Source: Sitta carolinensis
Taxonomy: Eukaryota; Chordata; Aves; Passeriformes; Sittidae
NCBI GenBank assembly: GCA_032173965.1
Contig: CM063298.1
Location: 11,655,501-11,719,500, forward strand
DNA: 64,000 nucleotides
Reading direction: 5' to 3'
The notes beneath the pieces are model-generated. The model was not told the DNA's origin and searched no databases. It worked only from the letters and a program-made list of their open reading frames with translations. The position numbers were made by a program, and so were the translations under genes. Below, one piece after another: positions 40,524 through 59,434 of this stretch; position 1 is the stretch's first letter; the number at the start of each line of letters is the position of its first letter.

Positions 40524-40725
40524 ATGTGTGTGACACTGGGGGACAGCGTGTGACACTGGGGGACTCTGAGTGTGTGACATTGGGGGGACTCTGTGTGACA
40601 CTGGGGGACTCTGAGTGTGGCACTGGGGGGACAGTGTGTGACACTGGGGGGACAGCGTGTGACACTGGGGGACAGCGTGTGACACTGGGGGACTCTGAGT
40701 GTGGCACTGGGGGGACTCTGTGTGT
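40524..40725. repeat. degenerate minisatellite (tgtgacactgggggacagcg)
   Basis: About ten imperfect units of 'gtgtgacactgggggac' mixed with 'ctgagtgtggcactgggggg', period 16-22 bp. Confidence 0.9.
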
Positions 40726-42473
40726 TCAGGGGGCACGGGCAGAGCAGGGGCCTTGGCTGACCCTCCCCAGCCCCCCGGATGCTCCCACTCCTGCCTGCCC
40801 TGCACAGCTCCTGCAGCTTTGCCAAGGGCTCACATTTATCTTCCTCCTGTTCTACTCAAAAGGCACCTTCGAGGATGCCAGGAACTCGCCTGGAAAAAAC
40901 ATTTCCTCCTCCTCCTTCTCCTCCTCCTCTGTCCAAGCAGAGCTCTAGTTCAGGTCTACCTTGAGTGATGGCACTGGAATTCCAGGTTTTCCTGAGCCGA
41001 GCTCCCCACGCTGCCCTGCTCTGTGCTGCTGTCCCGTTTGCCAGGCTCCCTGTGCCTGGTGAGTCAGCAGCATTCCTGCTCTCCCTTTCTTTCAGCTGGG
41101 ATTTTTGCTGAGGCAGCCTGACTCCCTTATCTCGGTGCCATCATATTTGGGCAGGTCCCTGAGCCTCTCCTCCCTGCTCTGTGCCCCGTGGGGATCGGTC
41201 CCAGCAGGAAAGGCGGGCTGTGCTGCCCTCAGAAATGAGCCCCAGGGCGCCAGAGGAGACACCGAGAGACCTCCCGGCGCCCTCGAAGCTTTCTCCTCCC
41301 CTCTTGTCCGTGCGGTGTTTCCAACAAAGCCTCATTTGCTCCTGAAGCGCTCTGGAGCAGCAGGAGCCCTGAGCCCGGGGCTGGAGCGTGGCCAGAGGTG
41401 GCACCAGTGTCACCGTGCCTCTGCAGTCCTGCTCTGAGCAGATGGGTTTGTCTCCTGTGGCAGCCCCAGGATAAATCCTCTTCACTGTCTGGGCTTTCTG
41501 CACTCCCTTTCCCCGTGTCCTTGTGAAATCAAAGTATTCCAAAGACCTTGAGGTGTGCATCTCCATAGCCACACGTTCCCATTTCCCATCCTTTGCATCC
41601 AGCATGCACAAAAAGCCAAATCCGTGTTTTGTCACTATAGAAAATGGAGATTTGGCCCATCAGACCAGCAGAAGTTGGTTATTTAATCCTGAGGAGCCTA
41701 TGGAGAAGCAAAGGGGGATGGAAATGCTCTGAACCTTTTTTGTGCCGACTTTCAGGAATATGGAGTTGGAAAAGCACGCTCTCAGTTTCTGTCCTTGCTG
41801 CTTACCTGTGGCACAGCACTTTAACTGCAGCAGATAAAAAGATGGGTGGGAGTGCTGTGGGGATGAGTAGGATGGGAGTATCTCAGGTATTAAAGCCACT
41901 AAAAAGTTATTCTCGGGATTACTTTCCATATGAACCAGCAGGTTAATTGAACCTGAGCCATGCAGTAGAAATGTGCTGATTCCAGCAACATTTTCCAGCA
42001 GAAAAAAAAAAAAACAAAACAAAAAAAGTGGAAATATTTTGTTTGGACAGTATAGAAACTCCAGCAGAGGCAGAATGTTTCTGATCTATCATTAAATTAA
42101 TTTCATGTAATATAGAGTGTAATTTTTCAAATGTTAATGTCTTTCTAGGCTGTATCACTCCACACACATGCAGTGTGATTTAGGAAAGGCACAGGAGGGA
42201 CAGGAATCTTGGAAAGAATCGCTGAGGTGAAACAGAGGAATGACCCAAAACTGCTGCCTGGGAGGAAATGCTGTTCCTTGGCAAACACAAGGATTCCAGT
42301 TCTTTGTGCAGAATCAGAATCAATCTCTCCCTTCATGTCAGGATTTCCCAGGCAATGGAAATGGCAGCTCCCAGCCAGGATGTTGTCTGTGTTAATTATT
42401 CCCTGGAGTCAGATGTAGCAGGAGATAACTCGAAGGGAAGCTGGATAACGCCCCTGCATTCACACACATGGAT
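40726..42473. other. intergenic, no gene recognised
   Basis: Contains a pyrimidine run (cctcctcctccttctcctcc) near 40906-40931 and an A-rich tract at 42001-42027. No gene supported. Confidence 0.4.
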
Positions 42474-42718
42474 GTCAGATCCTGGGGATGGATCCTGGGG
42501 ATGGACCCTGGGGATGGATCCTGGGATGGATCCTGGGGATGAATCCTGGGGATGAATCCTGGGGATGGATCCTGGGGATGGATCCTGGGGATGAATCCTG
42601 GGGATGGATCCTGGGGATGGACCCAGGGGACAGATCCTGGGGATGAATCCTGGGGATGTATCCTGAGGACGAATCCTGGGGATGTATCCTGGGGATGGAC
42701 CCTGTGGACACACCCTGG
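42474..42718. repeat. 12-bp minisatellite (cctggggatgga)
   Basis: About 20 units of tcctggggatgg/tcctggggatgaa, some with gaccc or gtatcc variants. Confidence 0.92.
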
Positions 42719-44589
42719 GCTCCTCACAGGACTGGGATGGTTGTGATCCCTGCTCCAGGAGTGAGAACTTTTCTGACTGTTCCGTGACAAATTTGTGTTC
42801 ACCTTGAAAAAACAGCAGCAGCAGCAGCACCTTCCCAAAAACCTCTCCAGGAGGAAAACAACTTTCTGTTTCTAATAAGGGCCTCCAGCATCAGCCGAGC
42901 AGGCTTTATTTTCATTTTTCTTCTCCACAAAAGTTTCCATTGTGTCCAAAAGCCATTTTCTGTCAAAAAGGGTTTTGATGGAAAATATTTTACTGAATCT
43001 GTTTGCAACTGATTCAAAGCTGTGCCAAGAAAGAGGGAACGAGTAAAGCCCGTGAAGCTGCTCCTCAGCACATCAAAGGGAATATCCCAGACTCCCAGAG
43101 CCTCTGGAGGGTGTTTGGGTGGTCCTGGTGGAGCTGGGATCATCCCAGCCTCTGGTAAATGTTAAACTAACAAATAAATCTGCTTCCCTCAGCAGCCAGA
43201 GCTGAGCCTTCGAGCTGGGGTGAAGCTTTTAAATATCACCAGGCGTATTTTCTTTAAAGGAAGGAAGGATCTTAATTCCAGCATTCCAACCCAAAATAGA
43301 CATCCCTAAGAATAGCCCTTCCCCATGGCAGGGCAGGATGCTGCCAGGAGGAAAGGGGCTGGGGGAGCCCAGGGGTGCTTTCCCTGAGCAGGCTGGAACT
43401 GGGAGTGCTGGGGTTTGGCTGTGGGATGGCCCTGGAGCCCCAGCCCCACGGAGGGGATGCTTCAGAGAGGAATCTTGGCACGAGAGATGAGTTTCTCAAG
43501 CAGCTTCGTGACCCCTGAGTTGTGGCTTTAAGGAAACCCCGAATTTCCATGGAAGTCCCAATGAAACAATAAAACCTGACAGTGCAGGCAGCTCCTTCCA
43601 CCCCATTTCCTTCCTGTGAGAGCTGGCAGTGCAGTTTCCATTTCCCAAGTTATAAACCCCCTCAGAAGCCGAGAGCTCAACATCTCCTGGACTTTGCAGC
43701 TGCTCCTTCCCAGTTCCTAGAGCCTGTTCCTGGTACATCTCTCCCAGAGCTTTTGGGAGCCTTTTCTGTGCAACTCCAGGATCACTTTGGATTGAGCTTT
43801 CCCCACAGATCTGTCACTGAACTCTGGTGATGCTCAGCAATAAATAACATCATCCCGAGGTTTTTATGAGCATGTGCCAGACCTCAAATATCTTGATTTT
43901 GGGTCCACCAAATTGCATCTTAGTTTGAAACAGCATTTGAGGACTGCACGTGCCTGGTGGAGGTGGCTTTTGTCCCAGTTCATGTCCAGAGGGAAAGTGT
44001 CCCCATGGGAGCTGGTTGTGATGATTCCCTCAGCTCTCAGGGGGCAGAAGGAGGAAATTTTGGGGCAGAATCACCCCCTGCAGTGATGATATTAAGTGCA
44101 GAAGCAAGTGAATGAAATTTGCTCTGTTAAGTAGCCCAGCTTTAAAACTGAGATGATTTATATATCAGGTGGGTTGAAAAATGTTGGTGTAAACCCAGGC
44201 AAAACCCACTGGGTTTGGCCAATGACTTGCTTGGTTCTTTGGGCCCCTCTCAGATAAAACTCCAGGTCAGTGTAATGAAACCACAAAAACCCCAAAATAA
44301 TGATGCCTCACCGAACCCCTGAGGAGCCCCCAGGAGCTGAACATCACGCTCCAGAAAGAGGGGAAAATAATCAGGTGGAAAAATGTGAACTCCACCAGGC
44401 TGCAAACCTGAAACTTCTGGTGCTTGTTTGTGGCAAACCAAGGCAAGGAGGGATGCTCAGGGCAGAACTCTGGTGTGGGAAAGGCTGGGCCAGCCACCAG
44501 GCTCCTTCCTGCTTCTTGCACTTCCTGAGGGATAAACCCTCCACAGGGAAAACTCTTCCCGTGGGGTAAGGATCCAAACACACCTCTGT
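42719..44589. other. intergenic, no gene recognised
   Basis: Unique sequence; no gene supported. Confidence 0.4.
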
Positions 44590-44935
44590 GAGCCCAGGCT
44601 GAGTCCTTCCAGTCCCAGGGGCTCTGGGAGAGCTGGAGAGGGACTGGGGATGGAGGGACAGGACACAGGGAATGGCTTCAGACTGACACAGGGCAGGCTT
44701 GGGTGGGATTTTGGGCAGGAATTGTTCCTGGGAGGGTGGGCAGGTCCTGGCACAGGGTGCCCAGAGAAGCTGTGGCTGCCTCTGGATCCCTGGCAGTGCC
44801 CCAGGTCAGGTTGGAGAGGGCTTGGAGCAGCCTGGGACAGTGGGAGGGGTCCCTGCTACGGCAGGGGTGGAACTAGATGATCTTTCAGGTCCCTTCCAAA
44901 CCAAACCATGCAGTGATTCCAGAATTGTTGGTGAT
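44590..44935 (+). mobile_element. CR1 LINE 3' portion
   Basis: Contains 'aatggcttcagactgacac', 'gggcaggaattgttcctggg', 'ggatccctggcagtgcccca', 'ctagatgatctttcaggtcc' and terminal 'aaaccaaaccatgcagtg'. Confidence 0.85.
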
Positions 44936-46974
44936 TGCAGATGATCAGGGCAAGCAAATCACAAAATAATTTCTCCAAAAAGTGTGGGAAAATGCAGATT
45001 TCCTGGTGTGCTTTTCCTGCTTTTGTGACATATTGCAAGTGTCTTCTGGTCATTATTTGCTTCACTGTCTTTATCTGGTCTTATCTGTACTCATTGTTCC
45101 AAGGTGCAGTCAGGGTGGGTTGTTTTGCTCTGTCCAGCTGATGGCTGAAGGTGGGTCATGTTCAGGGCCCCTGCCCACCCCAGGCTCCTCTGAGTGATGG
45201 ATTTTGGGTGCAGGACACTGCTCCTTTCCCAGGCTGTGGGTGGCCCTGGCAGAGCCCAGCCCGGTGCTCCTCACCCCACTCTGTGTCACAGTGCAAAGTC
45301 TGTGTCTTGGACTGTGGTTGTGGAGGAAACTTGGGAAGAAACCATGGGATTTAGAGGAAAACTGAAAGGCTGGCTTTTGGGGATGCAGGTGAAAATCCCA
45401 GTTCAAACCTCGAAATTGGAGCAAGCCTTTATGGAGGAGAGCCCACAATGATTTTCATCCTTCCCTGTTACTCTGAGTGACATCCATCTCTCCAAAACAT
45501 CCCAGAATGAACCTTCTCCTGCAGGCAGCTCAGGATACAACCAGAAAACATCATTTGCTTAAACTCCTTGGAAATATTTGTCACTTCCAGGGGAAGAAGC
45601 CTGCGGCTTCATCCCTGATTTCCATTTCCACGGGCAGGCACCGTGCGCTGGGTCTGGCTGAGGGGACACAGGGCTCCAGGGATAAAAATGTCATGTAATA
45701 TGAGAGAAAGTATCAGCAAAATATTTATGTAATGAAATGTTAACGCTCCCTCTAAAGGTCTGGGGCAGGGCAGGGCAGAGAGGAGCCTCTCCTCGTGCTG
45801 CAGTGTCACAGGGAGGGACAGATGCACAGAAGGGCACTGGCAGGGGCAGGAAAAGAGCCTTTATTGGGAAATCTGATCAGCCCTTTCTAGCAAGAAAACC
45901 TGACAAACGATACCAAGACATTTGCAGGATCTGATCTGATCTGATCGCAGCTGTCTTAATTATTTTCCAGCTCGGCACGGACATGGTTTCTCTTTGTTTT
46001 GGAGGATAAACTTCCTTCCTCCGCGCTGCCGCTCGGAAACCAGCGAGCGCCGCTGCCCCGGGGCTGGGCCGGGCACCCGAGCCGGCTCCATGGGCTGGGG
46101 CAGCTGCAGGGGCCGGCAGCCGTGTGGGAGAAAGCAAATTCTCCAAAAGGAAAGGACAGCTCAGATCCAGGCTCTGATGCCAGCCGAGTATTTGGCCAGG
46201 TGAGCCTGGCTGCTTTGTTGTCCTTATTCAGCACCTAAGGGTATCTGGAGTTTTTCACATCACAAATCAAACCATCTCTTAAATACAGACTGCAGGCGTG
46301 TCAGAGCCCTCAGGGCCAAATGTGCTCAAAGGAGATGTTGTCTGGAGTTAGACAATCCCTCGAGTGATCCCAAATAATGAGCGGTGCTGAAATGGGGAAT
46401 TATTTCTCGGTTTGTGGCAGCAGCGGCTCTGCAGGTGACCCTGTGCAGAGCTGCTCAGGCAGGCAGGCACAGCCTGGCTGGGTTTGGTTGTGTCCTGCAG
46501 CCAGGGAAGGAGGGACAGGGGGGGCCCTGGCAGCCCCCCTGGGCTGGGGCAGTCTGGGCACTGCACACCCAGGGCTCACTGGCTTCTGGAGGGGCTGCTG
46601 CTGATTTCCCAGGGGCTGACAGGAGCCAGGGCTCAGCCAGGGCTGCAGGCTCAGAGTGGATCCTCCCCTGCATCCCGGGGCTGCCGGGGCCGCACCCAGC
46701 AGGGTCTCTGCAGCCGTTTCAGCAGCATTTCCTGGGCATTTACGAGGGAAGGGTGCCCTGGAAGGCGTTCCCTTCCCCTGAGCTGCACAGGGAGGTAGCA
46801 GTTGGCTGCCTGGACCATTCCCTTCTGGAGCTGCAGCCAGGACTGCTGGGATGATGATGGGACCATCAGAGTTCCTGTACCTACAGGTATCAGTGATCCT
46901 GCAGGCCAGGAGTCAGGGGCACTTCTGCAGCAGAGGATCCTCTCTGGCCACGTCCTGAGAGCACCAAAAGGACA
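44936..46974. other. intergenic, no gene recognised
   Basis: Unique sequence, with a CpG-rich patch at 46015-46125. No gene supported. Confidence 0.4.
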
Positions 46975-47041
46975 TGGAACATCCCCAGCTTGTGGCAGGA
47001 ACATCCCAGCTTGTGGCAGGAACATCCCAGCTTGTGGCAGA
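46975..47041. repeat. 21-bp tandem repeat, 3 copies
   Basis: Three copies of 'catcccagcttgtggcagg' plus 'aa'. Confidence 0.9.
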
Positions 47042-47144
47042 GCACAGAGCAGGGCACAGCCCCCCTTGCCTGGGCAGGGGTGTTGGGATCACCATGGAGG
47101 AAGCACCTTGGCAATGCTTGAGGGGAGCTGAAAAGTGAGGAGAG

Positions 47145-47225
47145 AGATTTTTGGGGTTGGGACTTGAGTATCTTTAAGTTCCCTTCCAACTCAAACCATT
47201 CTGTGATTTTTTTTTTTTTTTAAAG
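47145..47225 (+). mobile_element. CR1 LINE 3' end with T-run
   Basis: Contains 'gagtatctttaagttccctt' and 'ccaactcaaaccattctgtg', followed by a run of about 16 T. Confidence 0.7.
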
Positions 47226-48423
47226 CTATTTCCATGAATGCTGGTTTGGTTTTTTTCCAGATGAGCTTCTGGGCCCTTCCTAAACACCAGGATTGTGTTT
47301 AGCCCTCACTATTTCCTGAGGGGCAGGAGCTGAGGTTGCTCCTATCAGCTCTACAGAAGTTTTGATCCTTTTGCTGTCTGTGGAGTCACAGCCTGAGTAC
47401 GATGACAGGGAAAAAAAATACAGTAACTCTGCCCACTTTTCCAGTGCAAGCCCTTTGCCAAAGCAATAAAAAACTTTAAACAATGGCCAGTCATGACATA
47501 AACCAGCCCTGGAGCTGTCTGCCAAAATTCACCTCAAGAAAGGAGGTCCAGAAATAAACAGTAACCTATAAAAAGCCCCACAGACTTAGAGAGAGTCCTC
47601 TCAGTGTGTTAATTGCTTTCACATCTGGCTCTGAAATGAAGAGTGTGTAAGGCAAGGAGAGGCCACCAATAACTCACTGCAGCTGAGCACTAAAGCATGT
47701 GGGGAGCATCAATCACCAGAGACATCCACTTCTTCTCAGAGACCTCAGATGCTGGGGCTCATTTTTAAATTCTGTGTTTAAACTGCCCTTAAATAATGGG
47801 GCTGATGTTCATAAACAGCACACAGTTAAACGCTTTCACAGGTGGGATATTTCAAGGTAAATGTAGAGAGACTGGGTTCATTTCCCTTTTTCTCCCTCTA
47901 TCCGTTATTGGAGCAGTTTTTGCCTGCCCTTCTTAGGAAGAAGTCAGCCCCAAGGTAGGTGGAAAGTTTGATAATCAAGGTGGGACACACAAAGGAAAAG
48001 CTAGGAATAGTTTCAGGAGACATTTCTGTGTGCCAAGGAGGTGACCCCAAACCCTGAGCTCAGTTTTTTATTTCTGGTGGTTTCTGGGCACTGCTGAGAG
48101 CATCACCAGTAAATGATGACATTTTCTGAGGTCACCACAGCTGTAATTACAGGAGTGATCCCAGGCTTAACCTTGGGGATGAGCAGAGCCTGCCCTGAGC
48201 ATCTGTGGTTTGGTGGTTGTGACTCATCACGAGAGCTCAGGGAGGGATTTGTGATGATTTATTTATGCCACATTTATTGTTTGGAAAGCTCAGTCAAATG
48301 CTGCTCTGGTTAGATTGAATAATCCAGCTGCCAGCCTACTTTCAGTCTACTTTTGGTTTACTTTTGACGTCTTTATTGCTTCTCTCTTAAGAGCCTCGTG
48401 TTCAGAGGTGAAAATCACCTCAG
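47226..48423. other. AT-richer intergenic stretch, no gene recognised
   Basis: Few open frames, none between about 47530 and 48110, and no tandem repeats. No function assigned. Confidence 0.4.
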
Positions 48424-48560
48424 AGAATCATGGAATGGTTTGGATTGGGAGGAAATCTAAAGCCCATCTCATCCCACGCCCTGCCATGGACAGGGACATC
48501 TTCCACTGTCCCAGGTTGCTCCAAGCCCCGTCCAACCCAGCCCACTCTGTGGTTCCGTGG
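48424..48560 (-). mobile_element. CR1 LINE 3' fragment, minus strand
   Basis: Inverted terminus 'gaatcatggaatggtttgga' then 'ccatggacagggacatcttc' and 'gctccaagccccgtccaacc'. Confidence 0.8.
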
Positions 48561-49249
48561 TTCTGTGAATGAGCAGTTGATCCCTTTCAGGCAGGTGCAG
48601 CTTTTATGGGAGACAGAGTAGCAGTCAAACGTGAGTGAAAGAGTGGCTGGGCTGTCCTGGGGACGTGCAGGCTCCCAGGGGGTGCTCTAAAGGATCTGCA
48701 TCTGGGTATTTCCAGCAGGGCAGCTTCTGACCCAGTGTAATGCTGTATTAATAGACAGCAGAATGTGGAGCTGTCGCACAAAGACTGACAGCTCTTGGCA
48801 GTAGATTTTGTACTCAGGTATCTAAATGTATCCCTTGAAATTCCAGTTTGGCCAGCCCGGGCTGCCGTGCCGAGAACTGGCACCTCTGCTTCCACCAGCC
48901 TCCCGGGTCCAGCCTGGCTTTGTTCCTTTATTCTGAGCTAAACTGGTCGGGGCTTCAGCACAAGCTGTGTCCTCACGTGTCCATCCAAACTGGATGTGCC
49001 CCAGCACAACTGGGTGGGGACAGTTTGTAATTTTAGTGATGTTGCAGCTGTTGGAGCTGTAGTCAGAATTAAGGAACCAGGTATAATTGCTCAAATAAAT
49101 GGTGGTGGTGTAAACAGCCTGTTTAATTCACTGGGGTTCTCAGAGATCTGGGGATCTGGCATCACAGACTGTGTGCACTTGGCAGCTACTTGAGAGTCAC
49201 TTGACTGTTTCACCTGTGCCTATTCTCCTCATCCTTGCAGCTTTTCGGA

Positions 49250-49450
49250 TGTGTGAGAGGAGGTCTAGGTTGGATTTGGGGAAAGGTCCTTCCCCAGAGG
49301 GTGCTGGCACTGCCCAGGCTCCCCGGGGAATGGGCACGGCCCCCAGGCTGCCGGAGCTCCAGGAATGTTTGGACAGCCAGGGATGCCCGGGGGGGATTGC
49401 GGGGGGCTCGACGATCCTTGTCCCTGCCACATTGTGTGATTCTGGTGGGA
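49250..49450 (+). mobile_element. CR1 LINE fragment
   Basis: Contains 'ggttggatttggggaaaggt', 'gccggagctccaggaatg', 'tttggacagccagggatgcc' and 'ctcgacgatccttgtcc'. It is related to the copy at 22990-23110. Confidence 0.75.
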
Positions 49451-50484
49451 CCAAAGCCTGGCCCGCTGTGATGTCCCCACTGTCCCTTTGCTTGTGGCAC
49501 TGCCCCCGAAGGTCCTGCCTGGGCTCCACTGGACCATTTACAACACGATCGAATTATTATTGCCTAATTTAGCAAATCCTTCAAAAGCCCCGGGGTTGCC
49601 TCCCACAATTAGTGGTGTCCCTGGGCAGGCAGTGATTCATCCGAACAGAATTAGCCACGGGCAGGGTGTGAGAGCCGAGCTGGAGCTGGGAGCGTGCAAG
49701 GAGCAGAGAGCTGGGCTGCTCCCAGGGTGGGTGGGAGTCCCGCTGGGGGACAGAGCTTGGCAGGCTTCAGCTGTCATTATTTATCTGGGCTGGCTGCGGA
49801 AAAGCCAGCTGATGGGCTGGCTGTTTTGTTTCAGGCTGATGGAGCTGATTCCTGCCTGGCTGAAGCAGGACGTGTGTTTGAAGTGGAATGAAGATGTGCT
49901 GCACTCGAAGCACATTGGGTTCCATTTTCTGTCAGCCTTGGCAAGAGGCAGAGCTGCCCCGGGGAGCCCAACTCAGGAGGGGTGGCCAGGGGGTCAGCAG
50001 GACCTGGAAACCCCTCGGGGCAGTCCCAGTGTGCAGCTGCAGGAGTTGGGAGATCAGGAGAAACTGAGGAGGCTGTGAGAGGGCAGGACCACCAGCCTGG
50101 GTACTCGACGAGGCACAGACACAGCTGGGAAATGAATGGGCTCACCCCCCATGTCCCAGCTCCTCCTGTCTGCCTGTTCCCAGACTAAAGCCAGAGCTAA
50201 CCAGGAAAGCCTTCCCAGAAATATCCCCAGTGGCACTGGGTGTCACCCTGGTGCTGGGAGGGGCTCCTGGGGACATCTCATCCCACACTGGCCACCCACC
50301 ACCCAGTGAGGCTCTGGATTCCCCAGGAGCACCAGTGAGGGTGCTGGGTTGCCCAGTGAGGCACTGGTTTCCCAGGAGGGCTGTACTGAGTTGCCCACTA
50401 TGGCACTGGGGGTTGCCCAGGGATGGGATCAAGTTGCCCAGGGATGGCAGTGGGTTACAGAGAGTCTGCACTGAGATCCTGACT
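49451..50484. other. intergenic, no gene recognised
   Basis: Unique sequence; the 50220-50460 part has loose 'gcccagtgaggcactggg'-like recurrence that is too irregular to call an array. Confidence 0.4.
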
Positions 50485-50610
50485 GGAATGCTTTGGGTTG
50501 GAGAGACCTTCAAGCTCATCTATCCAAGCCCTGCCGTGGACAGGGACACCTCCCACCAGACCAGGGTGCACAGAGCCCCGTCCAGCCTGGCCTTGGACAC
50601 TGGGGTGGCC
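50485..50610 (-). mobile_element. CR1 LINE 3' fragment, minus strand
   Basis: Inverted CR1 end: 'gctttgggttggagagacct', 'gccgtggacagggacacctc' and 'agccccgtccagcctggcc'. Confidence 0.75.
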
Positions 50611-50894
50611 CTGGGTGGCCCAGGGTGCCTCTGGGTTGTCCACTGAGGGTACTGAGTTCATAGGGCCATAAAACATCCCAGGCTGGAAGGGGCCCATGAG
50701 GATCCTGCTCCTTGCAGCACATCCTTCACCTAAATCGGGTGGCCATGAGCATTTTCCAGCCACTCAGCACCTGCTCCTGGTTGCCCAGGGGCTGCACAAA
50801 GCTGCCCAGTGGGGCAGGAGGTTCAGGGCAGGAACTGGGACGCCCTGGGAGGGGTTTATTTGCCCCAGGTAGCCCACCCAGCAGCCTGTTGCCC

Positions 50895-51030
50895 AGCAGC
50901 CGTTACGGGGCGGGTCAATGGCCAGGAGGCGTTACAGAGCACGGCCACCGGCCATGGAACCCCCGCCCATAGCAACGGGGCCGGGCAGAGCCGGGCCGGG
51001 CAGAGCCAGTGAGGAGCAGCAGCCCCTCAG
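50895..51030 (+). promoter_or_regulatory. TEKT3: candidate TEKT3 promoter with X-box-like motifs
   Basis: A CpG-rich segment contains GCCCATAGCAAC (50965-50976), whose right half AGCAAC fits the RFX X-box half-site, and CGGCCATGGAAC (50949-50960), which resembles the palindromic X-box centre. The sequence ccctcag|gtgccc at 51024-51036 could be the donor of a noncoding first exon. That exon would splice to the acceptor at 51151-51152 plus 1 kb, namely the AG at 52151-52152 before the TEKT3 ATG. RFX factors drive ciliary genes, which suits a tektin. The link is inferred. Confidence 0.42.
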
Positions 51031-51644
51031 GTGCCCCCAGCCCTGAGTGCACAGCGGGGGAGAGCTGTGCCTCGCCGGGAGGGAGAACCAGCACAGCCGG
51101 TACAATCCTCAGCCCCAGACCCCCTCCAGCCCCCCACATCCCCGGCGGGTGGGCAGCAGCTCCCGGGGTGCCCCTGTCCAGGGGGGCTGGAAATTGTCGT
51201 CCTGGCTTGTCCCAAGGGGGACGCAAGGGCACTCATTTCATCTGGAAGTGTGTGGAAAAGTAATCCATTCTGTTCCCAAAGCTTTGTCTCTTTGAAAAAC
51301 GGGTCTGTCAGTGTCTAAAGGGGAAGGATTTACTTGCAGGAGGGAGCCAGAGAAGGCATCCCCCACTTTCCAAATGCTGCTCCCCAGGTAAATAAGTGGC
51401 AGAGAGGCAGGAGATGTCTGTGGCCTGTCCCCAGCAGGGACGAAGGGCTGCAGTGACTGGTTTGAGGGAGCAGCACATGCTGGGGCTTTGTTGGAGCAGA
51501 GCACAGACATCCCACCCTCAGTTCTGCCAAACTGACTCTCAGCCAGTTGCACCTGGGAAGGCTCTTGTGCTAAATTTGAGGGTGTGAGTGTCCCACTGCC
51601 CATCCCAGAGCCTTCAGCCAGGCTGGATCTGGGATGACACTCGC

Positions 51645-51818
51645 TGGCATGGGTTGGAAGGGACCATCCCTGCCGTGGCAGGGCCCCCTCCCACTGTCCC
51701 AGGTGCTCCCAGCCCCAGTGTCCAGCCCGACCTGGGGCACTGCCAGGGATCCAAGGGCAGCCACAGCTGCTCTGGGCACCCTGTGCCAGGGCCTGCCCAC
51801 CCTGCCAGGGAAGGTAAT
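51645..51818 (-). mobile_element. CR1 LINE 3' fragment, minus strand
   Basis: Inverted CR1: 'catgggttggaagggaccat', 'cactgccagggatccaaggg' and 'ccctgtgccagggcctgccc'. It lies in the presumed 5' intron of TEKT3. Confidence 0.85.
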
Positions 51819-52176
51819 TAGATTGACAGGGAAAAGGAAGGAATAATCAGAAATAAGGAATTAAGGATTAAGGAAAACAAAGGTGTAAGATCTGTCATCC
51901 TCCTAAGCAGCCATGATTTGTTTCTCTCTTCATTTCAAGACCTGACACAAGATACCAACAGCAAAGTTGGTATCAAATCTCTCCCTATCCAGATGCTTGG
52001 GATGCTGTCAGAGGGGATTTACATTCAGGAGATTTAGGGGCTGTGTGGGTGCCCTGGGCAGGGCTGGTCCCATCAAAAGTTGGGTGTTGCTGTAAGAGGT
52101 TTTAAGGTAAGGGACTTTCTGAGCAAGGTTCTCCTCTGCCCCCTTTGTGCAGGACCTGCACCAGCAGGATTCCAGG

Positions 52177-59391
<7,215 letters not shown>

Positions 59392-59426
59392 GCGGGACAC
59401 GGCCCCGCTCACCCTCAGCTGCCTCG

Positions 59427-59434
59427 CAAATACA
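59427..59434 (+). promoter_or_regulatory. TEKT3: possible TEKT3 poly(A) signal (AATACA variant)
   Basis: An AATACA variant follows the stop codon by about 40 bases. No canonical AATAAA is near; the next clear ones are around 62010-62025, so the 3' end is uncertain. Confidence 0.3.
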
